A DNA stretch of 64,000 bases, from assembly GCA_964420125.1 (NCBI GenBank), contig CAYQQQ010000021.1:16832-80831 (forward strand), given 5' to 3'. Below, in pieces: positions 39,093 to 47,609 of the stretch. Every line of letters starts with the position of its first letter. Within the stretch, counting starts at the first letter, position 1. Under the pieces are notes generated by a model, which was not told the DNA's origin, searched no databases, and saw only the letters and a program-made list of their open reading frames with translations. A program made the translations under genes and the position numbers. Source of the stretch: CAYQQQ01 sp964420125 (lineage in GTDB: Bacteria > Actinomycetota > Acidimicrobiia > Acidimicrobiales > Microtrichaceae).

Positions 39093-41909
39093 ATGAGCCT
39101 GATGGAGGAGGCCGCCCGCCCCTCGACTCCCTGGTACCAGCTCTCGGCAGACGACGCCGCCGATCGGCTGGAGGTCGACCCCGCGCTCGGTCTCAGCGGT
39201 GCCGAGGCCCGGCGACGGGCGGCCGAGCTCGGACCCAACCGCCTCGCGGAGGCCCCCCGCCGACCCGCCTGGCTGCGGTTCGTCGACCAGTTCCGCAACG
39301 TGCTGGTCTACATCCTGATCGGTGCGGCCGTGCTCTCCGCTGCGGTCGGCGACATGAAGGACCCGATCGTCATCCTCGTCGTGCTCTTCATCAACGCGGT
39401 GCTGGGCTACGTGCAGGAGTCCAAGGCCGACGACGCCATGGCGGCGCTGGCGTCGATGCTGGAGCTCACGGTGCGGGTGCAGCGCGACGGCGAGGTGCAG
39501 GAGGTGCCGGCGGCGGAGCTGGTGCCCGGCGACGTCGTGCTGCTGGAGGCGGGCGACCGGGTGCCGGCGGACGGGCGGCTGCTGCTGGCGTCCAACCTGG
39601 CGATCGAGGAGGCCACGCTCACCGGCGAGTCGGTGCCGAGCGAGAAGGACACCGACGCCATGGCGCCGGGAGGTGACGCTGAGCCCTCGCTCGGCGACCG
39701 CGCCAACTGCGCCTTCATGAACACCACCGTGGTGCGCGGCCGGGCCGAGCTGATGGTGACCGAGATCGGCATGTCGACCCAGGTGGGTCGCCTCGCCGGG
39801 CTGCTCTCGGAGGCCGAGGATGCCGAGACGCCGCTGCAGCGCCAGCTCGACGTGCTCGGTCGGCGGCTCGCCCTCATCGCCGGGGTGGCCGTGCTGGCGG
39901 TGTTCGGCCTCGCCATGGCCCAGGGCGAGGACTTCGCGGACGCCGCGCTCGAGGCCGTCGCCCTCGCCGTGGCCGCCATCCCGGAGGGGCTGCCAGCTGT
40001 GGTGACCGTGACCCTGGCCATCGGCGTGTCCCGCATGGCGGAGCACAACGCCATCGTGAAGCGGCTGGCGTCGGTGGAGACCCTCGGGTCGACCACGGCC
40101 ATCTGCTCCGACAAGACCGGCACGCTCACCCTCAACCAGATGACGGTCACCTCGGCGGTGGTGGCCGGGGTGGAGCTGGCGGTCGAGGGGCGGGGCTACG
40201 GCGCCGAGGGCTCCGTCCTCGACGCGGTCTCCGGGGAGGAGCTCGTTGCGGACCACCTGGACGTCGTGCGGCCCGGGCTCCGGCTGGGGCTGCTCTGCAA
40301 CGACGCCCACCTGCGTGACGGCGAGGCCGTCACCGAGCTCGTGGGCGATCCCACCGAAGGAGCGCTCGTGGTGCTGGCCCGCAAGGCGGGTCTCGACCCC
40401 GACGAGGAGCGGGCCCGGTTCGCCCGCACCGCCGAGGTCCCCTTCGACTCCGCCACCAAGGTGATGGCCACGCTGCACCCCGACCCCGACGACCCCGAGG
40501 GCTCCGTGCTGGCGGTGAAGGGCGCGCCGGACGTGGTGCTGGCCGCATGCAGCGACGTGCGCGACCCGGCGGGCACCGTCGCCCTCGACGCGCCACGTCG
40601 AGCGGACGTGGAGTCGCGCAACGAGGCCCTCGGCTCGAAGGGTCTTCGGGTGCTGGCCGTCGCCAGTCGCCGGCTGCCGGTGCGGGCCGCGGAGTACGAG
40701 GGGGAGCTGTCCCAGGAGCTCGACGGGCTGACCCTGGAGGCCCTGGTGGGCATCCTGGATCCGGCGCGTCCCGAGGCGGTGGCCGCGATCCGCACCTGCC
40801 ACGACGCCGGGATCACCGTGCGGATGATCACCGGCGACCACGCCTCCACCGCAGGGGCCATCGCCGCCGAGCTGGGCATCGAGGGGGAGGTGGTGAGCGG
40901 CGCGGTGCTCGACGCCATGACCGACGACGAGCTCGGTGCGCGCATCGAGTCCATCGGCGTCTGCGCCCGGGTGTCGCCGGAGCACAAGGTGCGGGTGGTG
41001 AAGGCGCTGCAGGCCAACGGCGAGGTGACCGCCATGACCGGCGACGGCGTGAACGACGCGCCGGCGCTGAAGCAGGCCGAGATCGGCGTCGCCATGGGCG
41101 TCACGGGCACCGAGGTCACCAAGGAAGCCGGCGACATGGTGCTCACCGACGACAACTTCGCCACCATCGTCGCCGCGGTGGAGCGAGGTCGGGCGATCTA
41201 CGACAACATCCTGCACTTCGTGCGCTTCCAGCTGACCACGAACATCGCGGCGATCGGCTCGATCCTCGGCGCCCGGCTGCTGGGGTTGCCCATGCCCTTC
41301 AACCCGATCCAGGTGCTCTTCGTGAACATCATCGCCGACGGCCCTCCGGCCATGAGCCTGGGGGTGGACCGTCCGAAGCCGGGGCTGATGGAGCGCCCGC
41401 CGCGTGCCACCGACGAGCGCATCCTCAGCGGCGAGCGCCTGGCGCGCATCCTGTGGGCGGCGGCGCTGATGACCGCCGTCGTGCTCGGCGTGCTCGCCAC
41501 CCAGCGCAGTTCCGCTGGGGTGGAGCAGGCGGCCACCATGGCCTTCACCGCCTTCGTGTTCCTGCAGCTGGCCAACGCCCTGTCGGTGCGAGCCGGCGAC
41601 GGCACGGTCTTCTCCCGCTACAGCCTCACCAACCGCGTGCTCTGGTTGGCGTTGGCCTCGGTGGCGGTGGTGCAGGTGGCGGTGGTGCAGCTCCCGCTGC
41701 TGCAGGGGCTCTTCGGGACCGTGGGCCTGGATGCCGTGCAGTGGGGGATCTGCGTGGCGGTGGCGGTGGCCTACCTCCTGGCGGAGGAGCTGCGTCGGCT
41801 GGTGCGGCGCTGGATCGACCGTCGGCAGCCACCGGGGACCCTGGATGCCCCTGCACCGAGCCCGGCGGTGTCGACCGGCGGTGCGACCGAGGCGGCGAGC
41901 GAGAGCTGA
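39093..41909 (+). CDS. P-type cation-transporting ATPase (P2 type)
   Basis: 938 aa. N-terminal cation ATPase domain (WYQLSADDAADRL), TGES at 177-180 in the actuator domain, PEGLP in M4 at about 297-301, phosphorylated D340 in DKTGTLT, and GDGVNDAP near 650. Ten membrane helices are expected, with M5-M10 after residue 700. The PEGLP helix and overall layout fit SERCA/Pma-like Ca2+ or monovalent cation pumps rather than heavy-metal ATPases. ATG with TACCGT 7 nt upstream. Confidence 0.92.
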   Translation: MSLMEEAARPSTPWYQLSADDAADRLEVDPALGLSGAEARRRAAELGPNRLAEAPRRPAWLRFVDQFRNVLVYILIGAAVLSAAVGDMKDPIVILVVLFINAVLGYVQESKADDAMAALASMLELTVRVQRDGEVQEVPAAELVPGDVVLLEAGDRVPADGRLLLASNLAIEEATLTGESVPSEKDTDAMAPGGDAEPSLGDRANCAFMNTTVVRGRAELMVTEIGMSTQVGRLAGLLSEAEDAETPLQRQLDVLGRRLALIAGVAVLAVFGLAMAQGEDFADAALEAVALAVAAIPEGLPAVVTVTLAIGVSRMAEHNAIVKRLASVETLGSTTAICSDKTGTLTLNQMTVTSAVVAGVELAVEGRGYGAEGSVLDAVSGEELVADHLDVVRPGLRLGLLCNDAHLRDGEAVTELVGDPTEGALVVLARKAGLDPDEERARFARTAEVPFDSATKVMATLHPDPDDPEGSVLAVKGAPDVVLAACSDVRDPAGTVALDAPRRADVESRNEALGSKGLRVLAVASRRLPVRAAEYEGELSQELDGLTLEALVGILDPARPEAVAAIRTCHDAGITVRMITGDHASTAGAIAAELGIEGEVVSGAVLDAMTDDELGARIESIGVCARVSPEHKVRVVKALQANGEVTAMTGDGVNDAPALKQAEIGVAMGVTGTEVTKEAGDMVLTDDNFATIVAAVERGRAIYDNILHFVRFQLTTNIAAIGSILGARLLGLPMPFNPIQVLFVNIIADGPPAMSLGVDRPKPGLMERPPRATDERILSGERLARILWAAALMTAVVLGVLATQRSSAGVEQAATMAFTAFVFLQLANALSVRAGDGTVFSRYSLTNRVLWLALASVAVVQVAVVQLPLLQGLFGTVGLDAVQWGICVAVAVAYLLAEELRRLVRRWIDRRQPPGTLDAPAPSPAVSTGGATEAASES

Positions 41910-41911
41910 GG

Positions 41912-42901
41912 GTGGCGCAGGGGTCCCCCGACACGCCCCCGTTGCTGGCGGCGCGAGGGCTCACGAAGGACGTGGTGCTGCGCCGCGCTGGACGTCGCCG
42001 GGACGCTGCGGTCGTCTCAGCGGTCGCCGGGGTGGACCTGCGCCTCGATCGGGGTGCGTCGTTGGGGGTGGTGGGTCCCACCGGTTGCGGCAAGACCACC
42101 CTGGCCCGGCTGTTGGTGCACCTGGAGGTGCCGACGGCGGGAGAGGTCCGCTTCGACGGTTGCGAGCTGGGTTCGCTGAGCGGGGCTGCGCTGCGCCGCC
42201 TGCGCCAGCGGATGCAGGTGGTGTTCCAGGACCCCTACGACGCCATGAACCCGCGGCTGGAGGTGGCGGAGCTGCTCGCGGAGCCGCTGCGGGTGCAGGG
42301 GCTCGACGACGGCGGGGGATCGCTGGTGCGCCGGGCCATGGTGCGCGTCGGGCTCGACGACCGCTGGGGGGTTCGCCGCCCCCGGGACCTGCCGATCGAG
42401 GTGGCCCAGCGGGTCGCGCTGGCTCGGGCGATGGTGCTGGGTCCGGAGCTGCTGGTGATGGACGAGTTCCTGGCGGTGCTGGATGACGGCGGGCGCGACG
42501 AGCTCGTCGGGGTCATCGCCCGCGTGGCGCAGGACTCAGGCCTGTCGATCGTGGCCTTCGCCCATCACCCCGACGCGCTGCCCCGGGTCGATCACCTGGC
42601 GATCATGTACCTGGGGACGTTGGTGGAGGTCGGCCCGCCTGGGCGCCTGCGGCGCCGGCCGGCGCACCCCTGCACCGCGGAGCTGATGGGCAGCGGGCGG
42701 GGGTCGTCGAGCGCAGAGCTCCCCTCGCCGGTCGACCCGCCCTCGGGGTGCCGAGCTCGCACGCGCTGCTCCAGGGCCGACGACCGCTGTGCCGTGGAGG
42801 TGCCTGCGCTGCGGCCGATCGGCCCCGAGCACCAGGTCGCCTGCCACCATCCGCTGAGCGCACCGGCCGGCGCCTCTGCCGGCTCGGCGTCCGACGGGTG
42901 A
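41912..42901 (+). CDS. Orphan peptide-type ABC transporter ATPase, degenerate signature
   Basis: 329 aa in the OppF/DppF family. Walker A GPTGCGKT at 55-62, Q-loop QVVFQDPYDAMNPR, Walker B LLVMDEF, and the C-terminal Opp-type cysteine segment (GCRARTRC, then VACHHP). The ABC signature LSGGQ is replaced by LPIEV, which should impair ATP hydrolysis as a homodimer; such subunits usually pair with a competent one. GTG start 2 bases after the ATPase pump gene. No permease or binding protein is adjacent. Confidence 0.82.
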   Translation: MAQGSPDTPPLLAARGLTKDVVLRRAGRRRDAAVVSAVAGVDLRLDRGASLGVVGPTGCGKTTLARLLVHLEVPTAGEVRFDGCELGSLSGAALRRLRQRMQVVFQDPYDAMNPRLEVAELLAEPLRVQGLDDGGGSLVRRAMVRVGLDDRWGVRRPRDLPIEVAQRVALARAMVLGPELLVMDEFLAVLDDGGRDELVGVIARVAQDSGLSIVAFAHHPDALPRVDHLAIMYLGTLVEVGPPGRLRRRPAHPCTAELMGSGRGSSSAELPSPVDPPSGCRARTRCSRADDRCAVEVPALRPIGPEHQVACHHPLSAPAGASAGSASDG

Positions 42902-43044
42902 GTGCGACCCCCACGCGCCGGCAGTGCCGTGCGTCACTGCCGCCCCGTGGGCGGTGGCGTCACATCTGAGCCATGATGTGCCAGCCGCGTCGGCGGCACG
43001 GAGTTCTACGACCGCCGTGGGGCGGCGACGAGGGGGCAACCACC

Positions 43045-44139
43045 ATGAGAGCAGTGATCCTGAGCGAGGCCGAGACCCCGTTGGAGGTGGCCGAGGTCGA
43101 CCTGGAAGGTCCTCGCCACGGCCAGGTTCGCGTGCAGGTGAAGGCCTGCGGTGTGTGCCACTCGGACATCTCCCTGATCAACGGGACCTTCCCCCTCTAC
43201 GGCCCGACGATCCCCGGCCACGAGGCGGCCGGCGTGGTCACCGAGCTCGGCCCCGGGGTCGACCACCTGGCGGTCGGCGACCACGTGGTGCTGAGCCCCA
43301 ACCCCGCCTGCGGCCGTTGCCGGGCCTGTCGGCGAGGCCGCTACGGGGTGTGCGAGCAGGCCATCGGCGTGGTCACCTTCTCGTTCCCCGACGGCACCAC
43401 CGGACTCGCCCGCGACGGGGAGACGCTGTACCGCGGGTTCGGCCTCGGTGCCTGGGCCGACGAGGTGGTGGTGCCCGAGGCCGGCGCGGTGCGGATCCCC
43501 AAGGACATCCCCCTCGACGTGGCCTGCGTGATCGGCTGCGCGGTCCAGACCGGGGTGGGTGCTGCCATCAACACGGCTTCGATCCTGCCGGGCGACGCGG
43601 TGCTCGTGGCCGGAGCGGGCGGCGTGGGCTGCTCGATCATCGCCGGCGCCGCCATCTCGGGCGCCACCCACGTGATCGTGTCCGACCCGGACGAGTCCCG
43701 GCGCGAGCAGGCGATGCGCTTCGGCGCCACCCACGTGGTCGACCCGTCCTCGACCGACGTGGTGGCCGCAGTGGGCGAGATCGTCGAGGGTGGCGTCGAC
43801 TCCGCCTTCGACGCCGTGGGCGCCGCCGCCATCATCGAGAGCTGCATGGCTGCCACCTGCAACGGCGGCGAGACCATCGTGGTGGGCGCCGCGCCGCTGA
43901 TGGACAGCGTGCCCGTGCACCTCGTGACGATGATGTCCACGGAGAAGTCGGTGAAGGGCTCGCTGCTCGGGTCCTGCCTGGGCCAGCGCGACATCCCCAG
44001 GATCGTCGACATGTGGCAGTCGGGTCGCCTCCCCCTGGAGGAGATGGTGACGGCCCGCCGGCCGATGGCCGAGGTCAACGAGGCCGTCGCCGATGCCCGG
44101 GCGCTGAAGGGCCTGCGCACCGTCCTGCTGATGGACTGA
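43045..44139 (+). CDS. Zinc-dependent alcohol dehydrogenase (class III/MDR type)
   Basis: 364 aa medium-chain dehydrogenase. Catalytic zinc ligands in CGVCHSD and GHE, the structural zinc lobe CGRCRACRRGRYGVC, and the NAD-binding VAGAGGVGCSII near residue 190 followed by DPDESRREQA, where Asp favours NAD. Similar to actinobacterial mycothiol/NDMA- or mycofactocin-associated alcohol dehydrogenases, so a link to the mycofactocin genes at the left edge is possible. AGGGGG precedes the ATG at 43045 by 8 nt. Confidence 0.88.
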   Translation: MRAVILSEAETPLEVAEVDLEGPRHGQVRVQVKACGVCHSDISLINGTFPLYGPTIPGHEAAGVVTELGPGVDHLAVGDHVVLSPNPACGRCRACRRGRYGVCEQAIGVVTFSFPDGTTGLARDGETLYRGFGLGAWADEVVVPEAGAVRIPKDIPLDVACVIGCAVQTGVGAAINTASILPGDAVLVAGAGGVGCSIIAGAAISGATHVIVSDPDESRREQAMRFGATHVVDPSSTDVVAAVGEIVEGGVDSAFDAVGAAAIIESCMAATCNGGETIVVGAAPLMDSVPVHLVTMMSTEKSVKGSLLGSCLGQRDIPRIVDMWQSGRLPLEEMVTARRPMAEVNEAVADARALKGLRTVLLMD

Positions 44140-44171
44140 CCCGGCCCTCGGCGGGTGCCCGGTGGATCTGC

Positions 44172-44247
44172 GCGCCTTCAGATGGGCTCTGGAGGCGGAG
44201 CGATCGACATGGCGCGCTGGGCGCCTCCAGAGGTGATCCGGAGGCGC
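44172..44247. repeat. CTTCAGAT-type hairpin repeat, copy 2
   Basis: Arms 44172-44197 (GCGCCTTCAGATGGG then CTCTGGAGGCG) and 44222-44247 pair at 21 of 26 positions. It lies between the convergent alcohol dehydrogenase and glutathione peroxidase genes, as copy 1 does between its neighbours. Confidence 0.7.
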
Positions 44248-44290
44248 TGAATGGCAGGCGGAGCCGCTACACGGCGCCGGCAGCAGGCCC

Positions 44291-44776
44291 TCAGGTGAGG
44301 GCGGCGGTGATGGCCTCCAGCACTGCCGGGTCGTCGGGCACGACCATGGGGCTGAAGCGGGCCACCACCTCCCCCTCGCCGTCCAGCAGGAACTTCTCGA
44401 AGTTCCATCGGATGTCGCCGGTGTGGCCCTCGGCGTCGGCCACCTCGACCAGTGCTGAGTAGAGCGGGTGCCGGCCCTCGCCGTTCACCTCGACCTTCTC
44501 GCTGAGGGGGAAGCCGACCCCGTAGTTGGTGGAGCAGAAGGTGGCGATCTCCTCCGGGGAGCCCGGCTCCTGCGCGCCGAACTGGTTGCACGGCACGCCC
44601 AGCACGCTGAAGCCGTCGGCTCCGAAGCGCTCCTGGAGCGCCTGGAGCTGCTCGTACTGCGGGGTGAGCCCGCAGGCGGAGGCGACGTTGACCACGAGGG
44701 TCACCTTGCCGGCGAGGTCGTGGAGCACGCCGGGGGTGCCGTCGAGGCGGTCGAGGTCGAGGTCGTAGAGGGTCAT
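44291..44776 (-). CDS. Glutathione peroxidase-family thiol peroxidase
   Basis: 161 aa Cys-type GPx. Peroxidatic C35 (NVASACGLT), Q69 (FGAQEPG) and W123-N124 (RWNFEKF) form the catalytic tetrad. A second Cys at 80 may resolve the disulfide, making it thioredoxin dependent, which suits actinobacteria that lack glutathione. ATG 44776 has TAGATT 8 nt upstream; a longer frame starting at 44881 has no conserved sequence. Protects against peroxides in the cytosol. Confidence 0.9.
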   Translation of the reverse strand: MTLYDLDLDRLDGTPGVLHDLAGKVTLVVNVASACGLTPQYEQLQALQERFGADGFSVLGVPCNQFGAQEPGSPEEIATFCSTNYGVGFPLSEKVEVNGEGRHPLYSALVEVADAEGHTGDIRWNFEKFLLDGEGEVVARFSPMVVPDDPAVLEAITAALT

Positions 44777-44890
44777 GTCGGCGGAATCTACCGGCGCCGG
44801 TCCGGGAAGTGAGCCCGCCCTCAGGATCCGTGCCGGCTCCGGAAGCCGGCTGCGCGGTCGGGGCGCCCCAGCCCGTACCATTCACGGCGC

Positions 44891-45490
44891 ATGATCGACA
44901 GCCGCATGATCACCTTCTTCTCGCTGCTGGCGCTGCTGTGCCTGGCGTTCCTGGTGGTCGTGGTACCGATCTCGCTGTGGAGCCTGGTGCGCGGCGGGGT
45001 GCCCGAGTCGTTGCGGCCATGGCGCGACGCCCTCGGCCAGACCGCCCTGTGGATGGCCTTCGCCGTGGCCGCGGTGACCACGTTCGGCAGCCTGTGGCTC
45101 TCGGAGGCTGAGAACCTTCCGCCGTGCATCCTGTGCTGGTACCAGCGGATCTGCATGTACCCCAACGCGGTGATCCTGCTGGTGGCCGCCATCCGTCGCG
45201 ACGCGTCGGTGAAGTGGTACTCGCTGCCCCTGGTGCTCATCGGGGCGTCGATCAGCACCTGGCACTACCTGCTGGAGCGGTTCCCCGGCAGCGTGCCCAA
45301 GGTGTGCAGCGAGGAGACCCCCTGTGAGACCGTGTGGATCTGGAAGTACCACTTCCTGTCCATCCCCGCGATGGCCTGGATCGCCTTCCTCACCATCGCC
45401 GTGCTGGTGCTGCTGGCCCGCCCCGCTGTGAAGGCCGGCAGCGGAGGCGTTACCGTCGAGTCGTCTGCCGAAAGGGAGCTCGTGCCATGA
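44891..45490 (+). CDS. DsbB-family disulfide bond formation protein
   Basis: 199 aa, five predicted helices. CILC (C79, C82) followed by WYQRICMYP is the quinone-side motif of DsbB/BdbC, and C139 and C145 form the second pair that receives electrons from the oxidant partner. It would re-oxidise the thioredoxin-like protein encoded next, whose ATG overlaps its stop. TACCAT lies 9 nt upstream of the ATG. Confidence 0.9.
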   Translation: MIDSRMITFFSLLALLCLAFLVVVVPISLWSLVRGGVPESLRPWRDALGQTALWMAFAVAAVTTFGSLWLSEAENLPPCILCWYQRICMYPNAVILLVAAIRRDASVKWYSLPLVLIGASISTWHYLLERFPGSVPKVCSEETPCETVWIWKYHFLSIPAMAWIAFLTIAVLVLLARPAVKAGSGGVTVESSAERELVP

Positions 45491-46317
45491 CCAAGACCAC
45501 CGGGGCCAACCCCTACACATCGGCCAACCCCGCTCCGAAGAACGACTCGAAGCTGCCGTTGATCCTCGGCGCGGTCGCGGTCGGGATCGTGGTGATCATC
45601 GGCCTGGCGGTCCTGCTGTGGCCCTCCGACGAGAAGGAGGCCGGCGCCGGCACCGGCGCCGAGGCCGCCAAGAACGCCAGCCAGGAGAACGCGTCGGTGA
45701 CCATCTCCGGCGAGGACCTGCCGGCCCTGCCCGACACCGGCCAGCTCCTGCCCGCCGCCGGGGAGGACCCCGCGGTCGGCCTCGCCGCTCCGAAGCTGGT
45801 GGGCCAGAGCTTCGACGAGTCGGAGGTCGTCATCGACCCCTCCGACGGCACGCCGAAGATGGTGGTCTTCCTGGCCCACTGGTGCCCCCACTGCCAGGCC
45901 GAGGTTCCTCTCCTGCAGGAGTGGATCGCCAGCGGCGACGTGCCCGAGGGCCTCGAGATCTACGCGGTGAGCACCGGGGTCGACAGCTCCCGGCCGAACT
46001 ACCCGCCCTCCAACTGGATCGCCTCCGAGGGTTGGGAGCCACAGGTCCTCCTCGACGACGACGCCCAGACGGCGGCCAAGTCGTGGGGTCTCACCGGGTT
46101 CCCCTACGTGGTGATGCTGGACGCGGATGGCAACGTGTGGCAGCGGGGTTCGGGTGAGATCCCCGTCGAGGACCTCCAGCGCCTCGCCGAGGAGCTGGTG
46201 AAGGGCCAGGCGTCCACCGGTGGCACGGGCTCCGACGACGGGCTGAGCTCCGAGTTCGACCCCGAGGCGCCTCCCGTGGTGGCCGAGGAACCGACCACGA
46301 CGGTCGCCGGCGGCTGA
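45487..46317 (+). CDS. Membrane-anchored thioredoxin-like disulfide oxidoreductase
   Basis: 276 aa. One N-terminal anchor at about 25-46, then an extracytoplasmic thioredoxin domain with CPHC (C133, C136) and cis-Pro in TGFPYVV. CPHC is the DsbA active site; the overall fold is closer to TlpA/ResA. An acidic/Gly-rich tail follows the fold. Coupled to the DsbB gene by an ATGA overlap, so this is likely its thiol oxidase partner outside the membrane. Confidence 0.9.
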   Translation: MTKTTGANPYTSANPAPKNDSKLPLILGAVAVGIVVIIGLAVLLWPSDEKEAGAGTGAEAAKNASQENASVTISGEDLPALPDTGQLLPAAGEDPAVGLAAPKLVGQSFDESEVVIDPSDGTPKMVVFLAHWCPHCQAEVPLLQEWIASGDVPEGLEIYAVSTGVDSSRPNYPPSNWIASEGWEPQVLLDDDAQTAAKSWGLTGFPYVVMLDADGNVWQRGSGEIPVEDLQRLAEELVKGQASTGGTGSDDGLSSEFDPEAPPVVAEEPTTTVAGG

Positions 46318-46368
46318 CCTCGCGGCGCTCGTACAGCTGATCCCGTCGTCGACTCGACTGCGCCGACC

Positions 46369-46385
46369 CGAGCCGAGCCGAGCCG
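46369..46385. repeat. Short tandem repeat of GAGCC
   Basis: Three GAGCC units in the gap between convergent genes 46317 and 46395. No function apparent. Confidence 0.6.
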
Positions 46386-46394
46386 CAGGGTTCG

Positions 46395-47408
46395 CTACTC
46401 CCCGGTGCGGGCCGCCTCCGGGGGCACCCACGGGTGATCCGGCACCAGCGCCGCCTTGCCGGTGACCCGTCGCTCCAGCAGGTCGCGCAGCGCCTGCGCC
46501 GCGTGGGCCAACGGATAGGTGGAGGGCTCCACGGGGGTGAGCCGGCCGGTGGCGACGGCGTCGAGCACCTCGGCCATCAGCGCACGGTTCTCGTCCGGGT
46601 TGCGCATGGCCCAGATCCCCCAGTCCACCCCGATCACCGACCGGTTGCGCAGCAGGATCTGGTTGGTGGGGACCTGAGGGATGTCACCGGCGGCGAAGCC
46701 GATGACCATCAGCCGGCCGAAGTCCCCCAGAGCCCGCAACGCCGCCTCGGTGCTGGTGCCCCCCACCGGGTCGACGACCACGTCCGCGCCGCCGCCGGTG
46801 AGCTCGCGGATGCGGGCCTTGAGGTCCTCGCCGGAGTAGTCGATCACCTCGTGGGCGCCCCGGCTGATGCAGAGGTCGAGCTTCTCGCGGTTGGAGGCCA
46901 CGGCGATGGTGTTGAGCTCGAGGTGGCGGGCCACGTCCAACATGGCGAGGCCGACGCCGCCGGCGGCGCCCAGGATCACGCACCACTGGCCGGCACGGGT
47001 GGTGGTGCGGCGGCACAAGGTGAACCAGGCGGTGGCGTAGGACTGCCCGAGGGTGGCGGCCTGGGCGTCGGAGGTGTTGTCGGGCACCGCCAGGAGCTGG
47101 TCGGGGCGCAGCAGGGCCTCGTCCACGAAGCCGCCGAGGCCCACCGACGCCATCACCCGTTGGCCCGGCTCCCAGCCGGTGACCTCGGCGCCCACCTCGG
47201 TGATCTCGCCGGCCAGCTCGGATCCGGGCACGAACGGCACCGGGGGCAGGATCTGGTAGCGGCCCTGCACGAAGAGCCCGTCGACGTAGTTCACCCCGCA
47301 GGCGGTCACCTTCACCCGCACCCGGTCGGCGGGCAGGGGTTCGGGCGGGTGTTCGGTCATCACGAGCTGCTCGGGCTCGCCCAGCTCGCGGCACTCCACG
47401 GCGTACAT
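46395..47408 (-). CDS. Quinone oxidoreductase / zinc-free MDR dehydrogenase
   Basis: 337 aa. Medium-chain dehydrogenase without zinc ligands; VKVTACGVNYVDGLFVQG is the QOR-type substrate loop, and GAAGGVGLAMLDVA the NADPH motif. Acts on quinones or enones in the cytosol; the substrate is open. ATG 47408 with TAGATT 8 nt upstream. Divergent from the malyl-CoA lyase gene, with which it shares a 201-bp control region holding an inverted repeat. Confidence 0.87.
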   Translation of the reverse strand: MYAVECRELGEPEQLVMTEHPPEPLPADRVRVKVTACGVNYVDGLFVQGRYQILPPVPFVPGSELAGEITEVGAEVTGWEPGQRVMASVGLGGFVDEALLRPDQLLAVPDNTSDAQAATLGQSYATAWFTLCRRTTTRAGQWCVILGAAGGVGLAMLDVARHLELNTIAVASNREKLDLCISRGAHEVIDYSGEDLKARIRELTGGGADVVVDPVGGTSTEAALRALGDFGRLMVIGFAAGDIPQVPTNQILLRNRSVIGVDWGIWAMRNPDENRALMAEVLDAVATGRLTPVEPSTYPLAHAAQALRDLLERRVTGKAALVPDHPWVPPEAARTGE

Positions 47409-47438
47409 GGACCCCGAATCTACGCCGCCGCCACACCC

Positions 47439-47490
47439 CGTTCTGTTCTGCAGGAGGTGCTTGTGGCGACACCAGTTGCAGAGCAGAACG
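47439..47490. promoter_or_regulatory. Inverted repeat in the divergent control region before mcl
   Basis: CGTTCTGTTCTGCA (47439-47452) and TGCAGAGCAGAACG (47477-47490) match as inverted repeats at 13 of 14 positions, 24 bp apart. TACGGT at 47563-47568 is a candidate -10 for the gene at 47610. Could be a regulator binding pair or a hairpin. Confidence 0.55.
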
Positions 47491-47609
47491 ACGACCGACG
47501 AGACACCGCACGCCGACGGGGCGGCGCGATCGGCAGGATTGGCCGCCGCGACACCCAGCTTCTACGGTCGGTCCGTCCCGTTCGCCCCCACCCCGTTCGG
47601 AGGCCCGTC

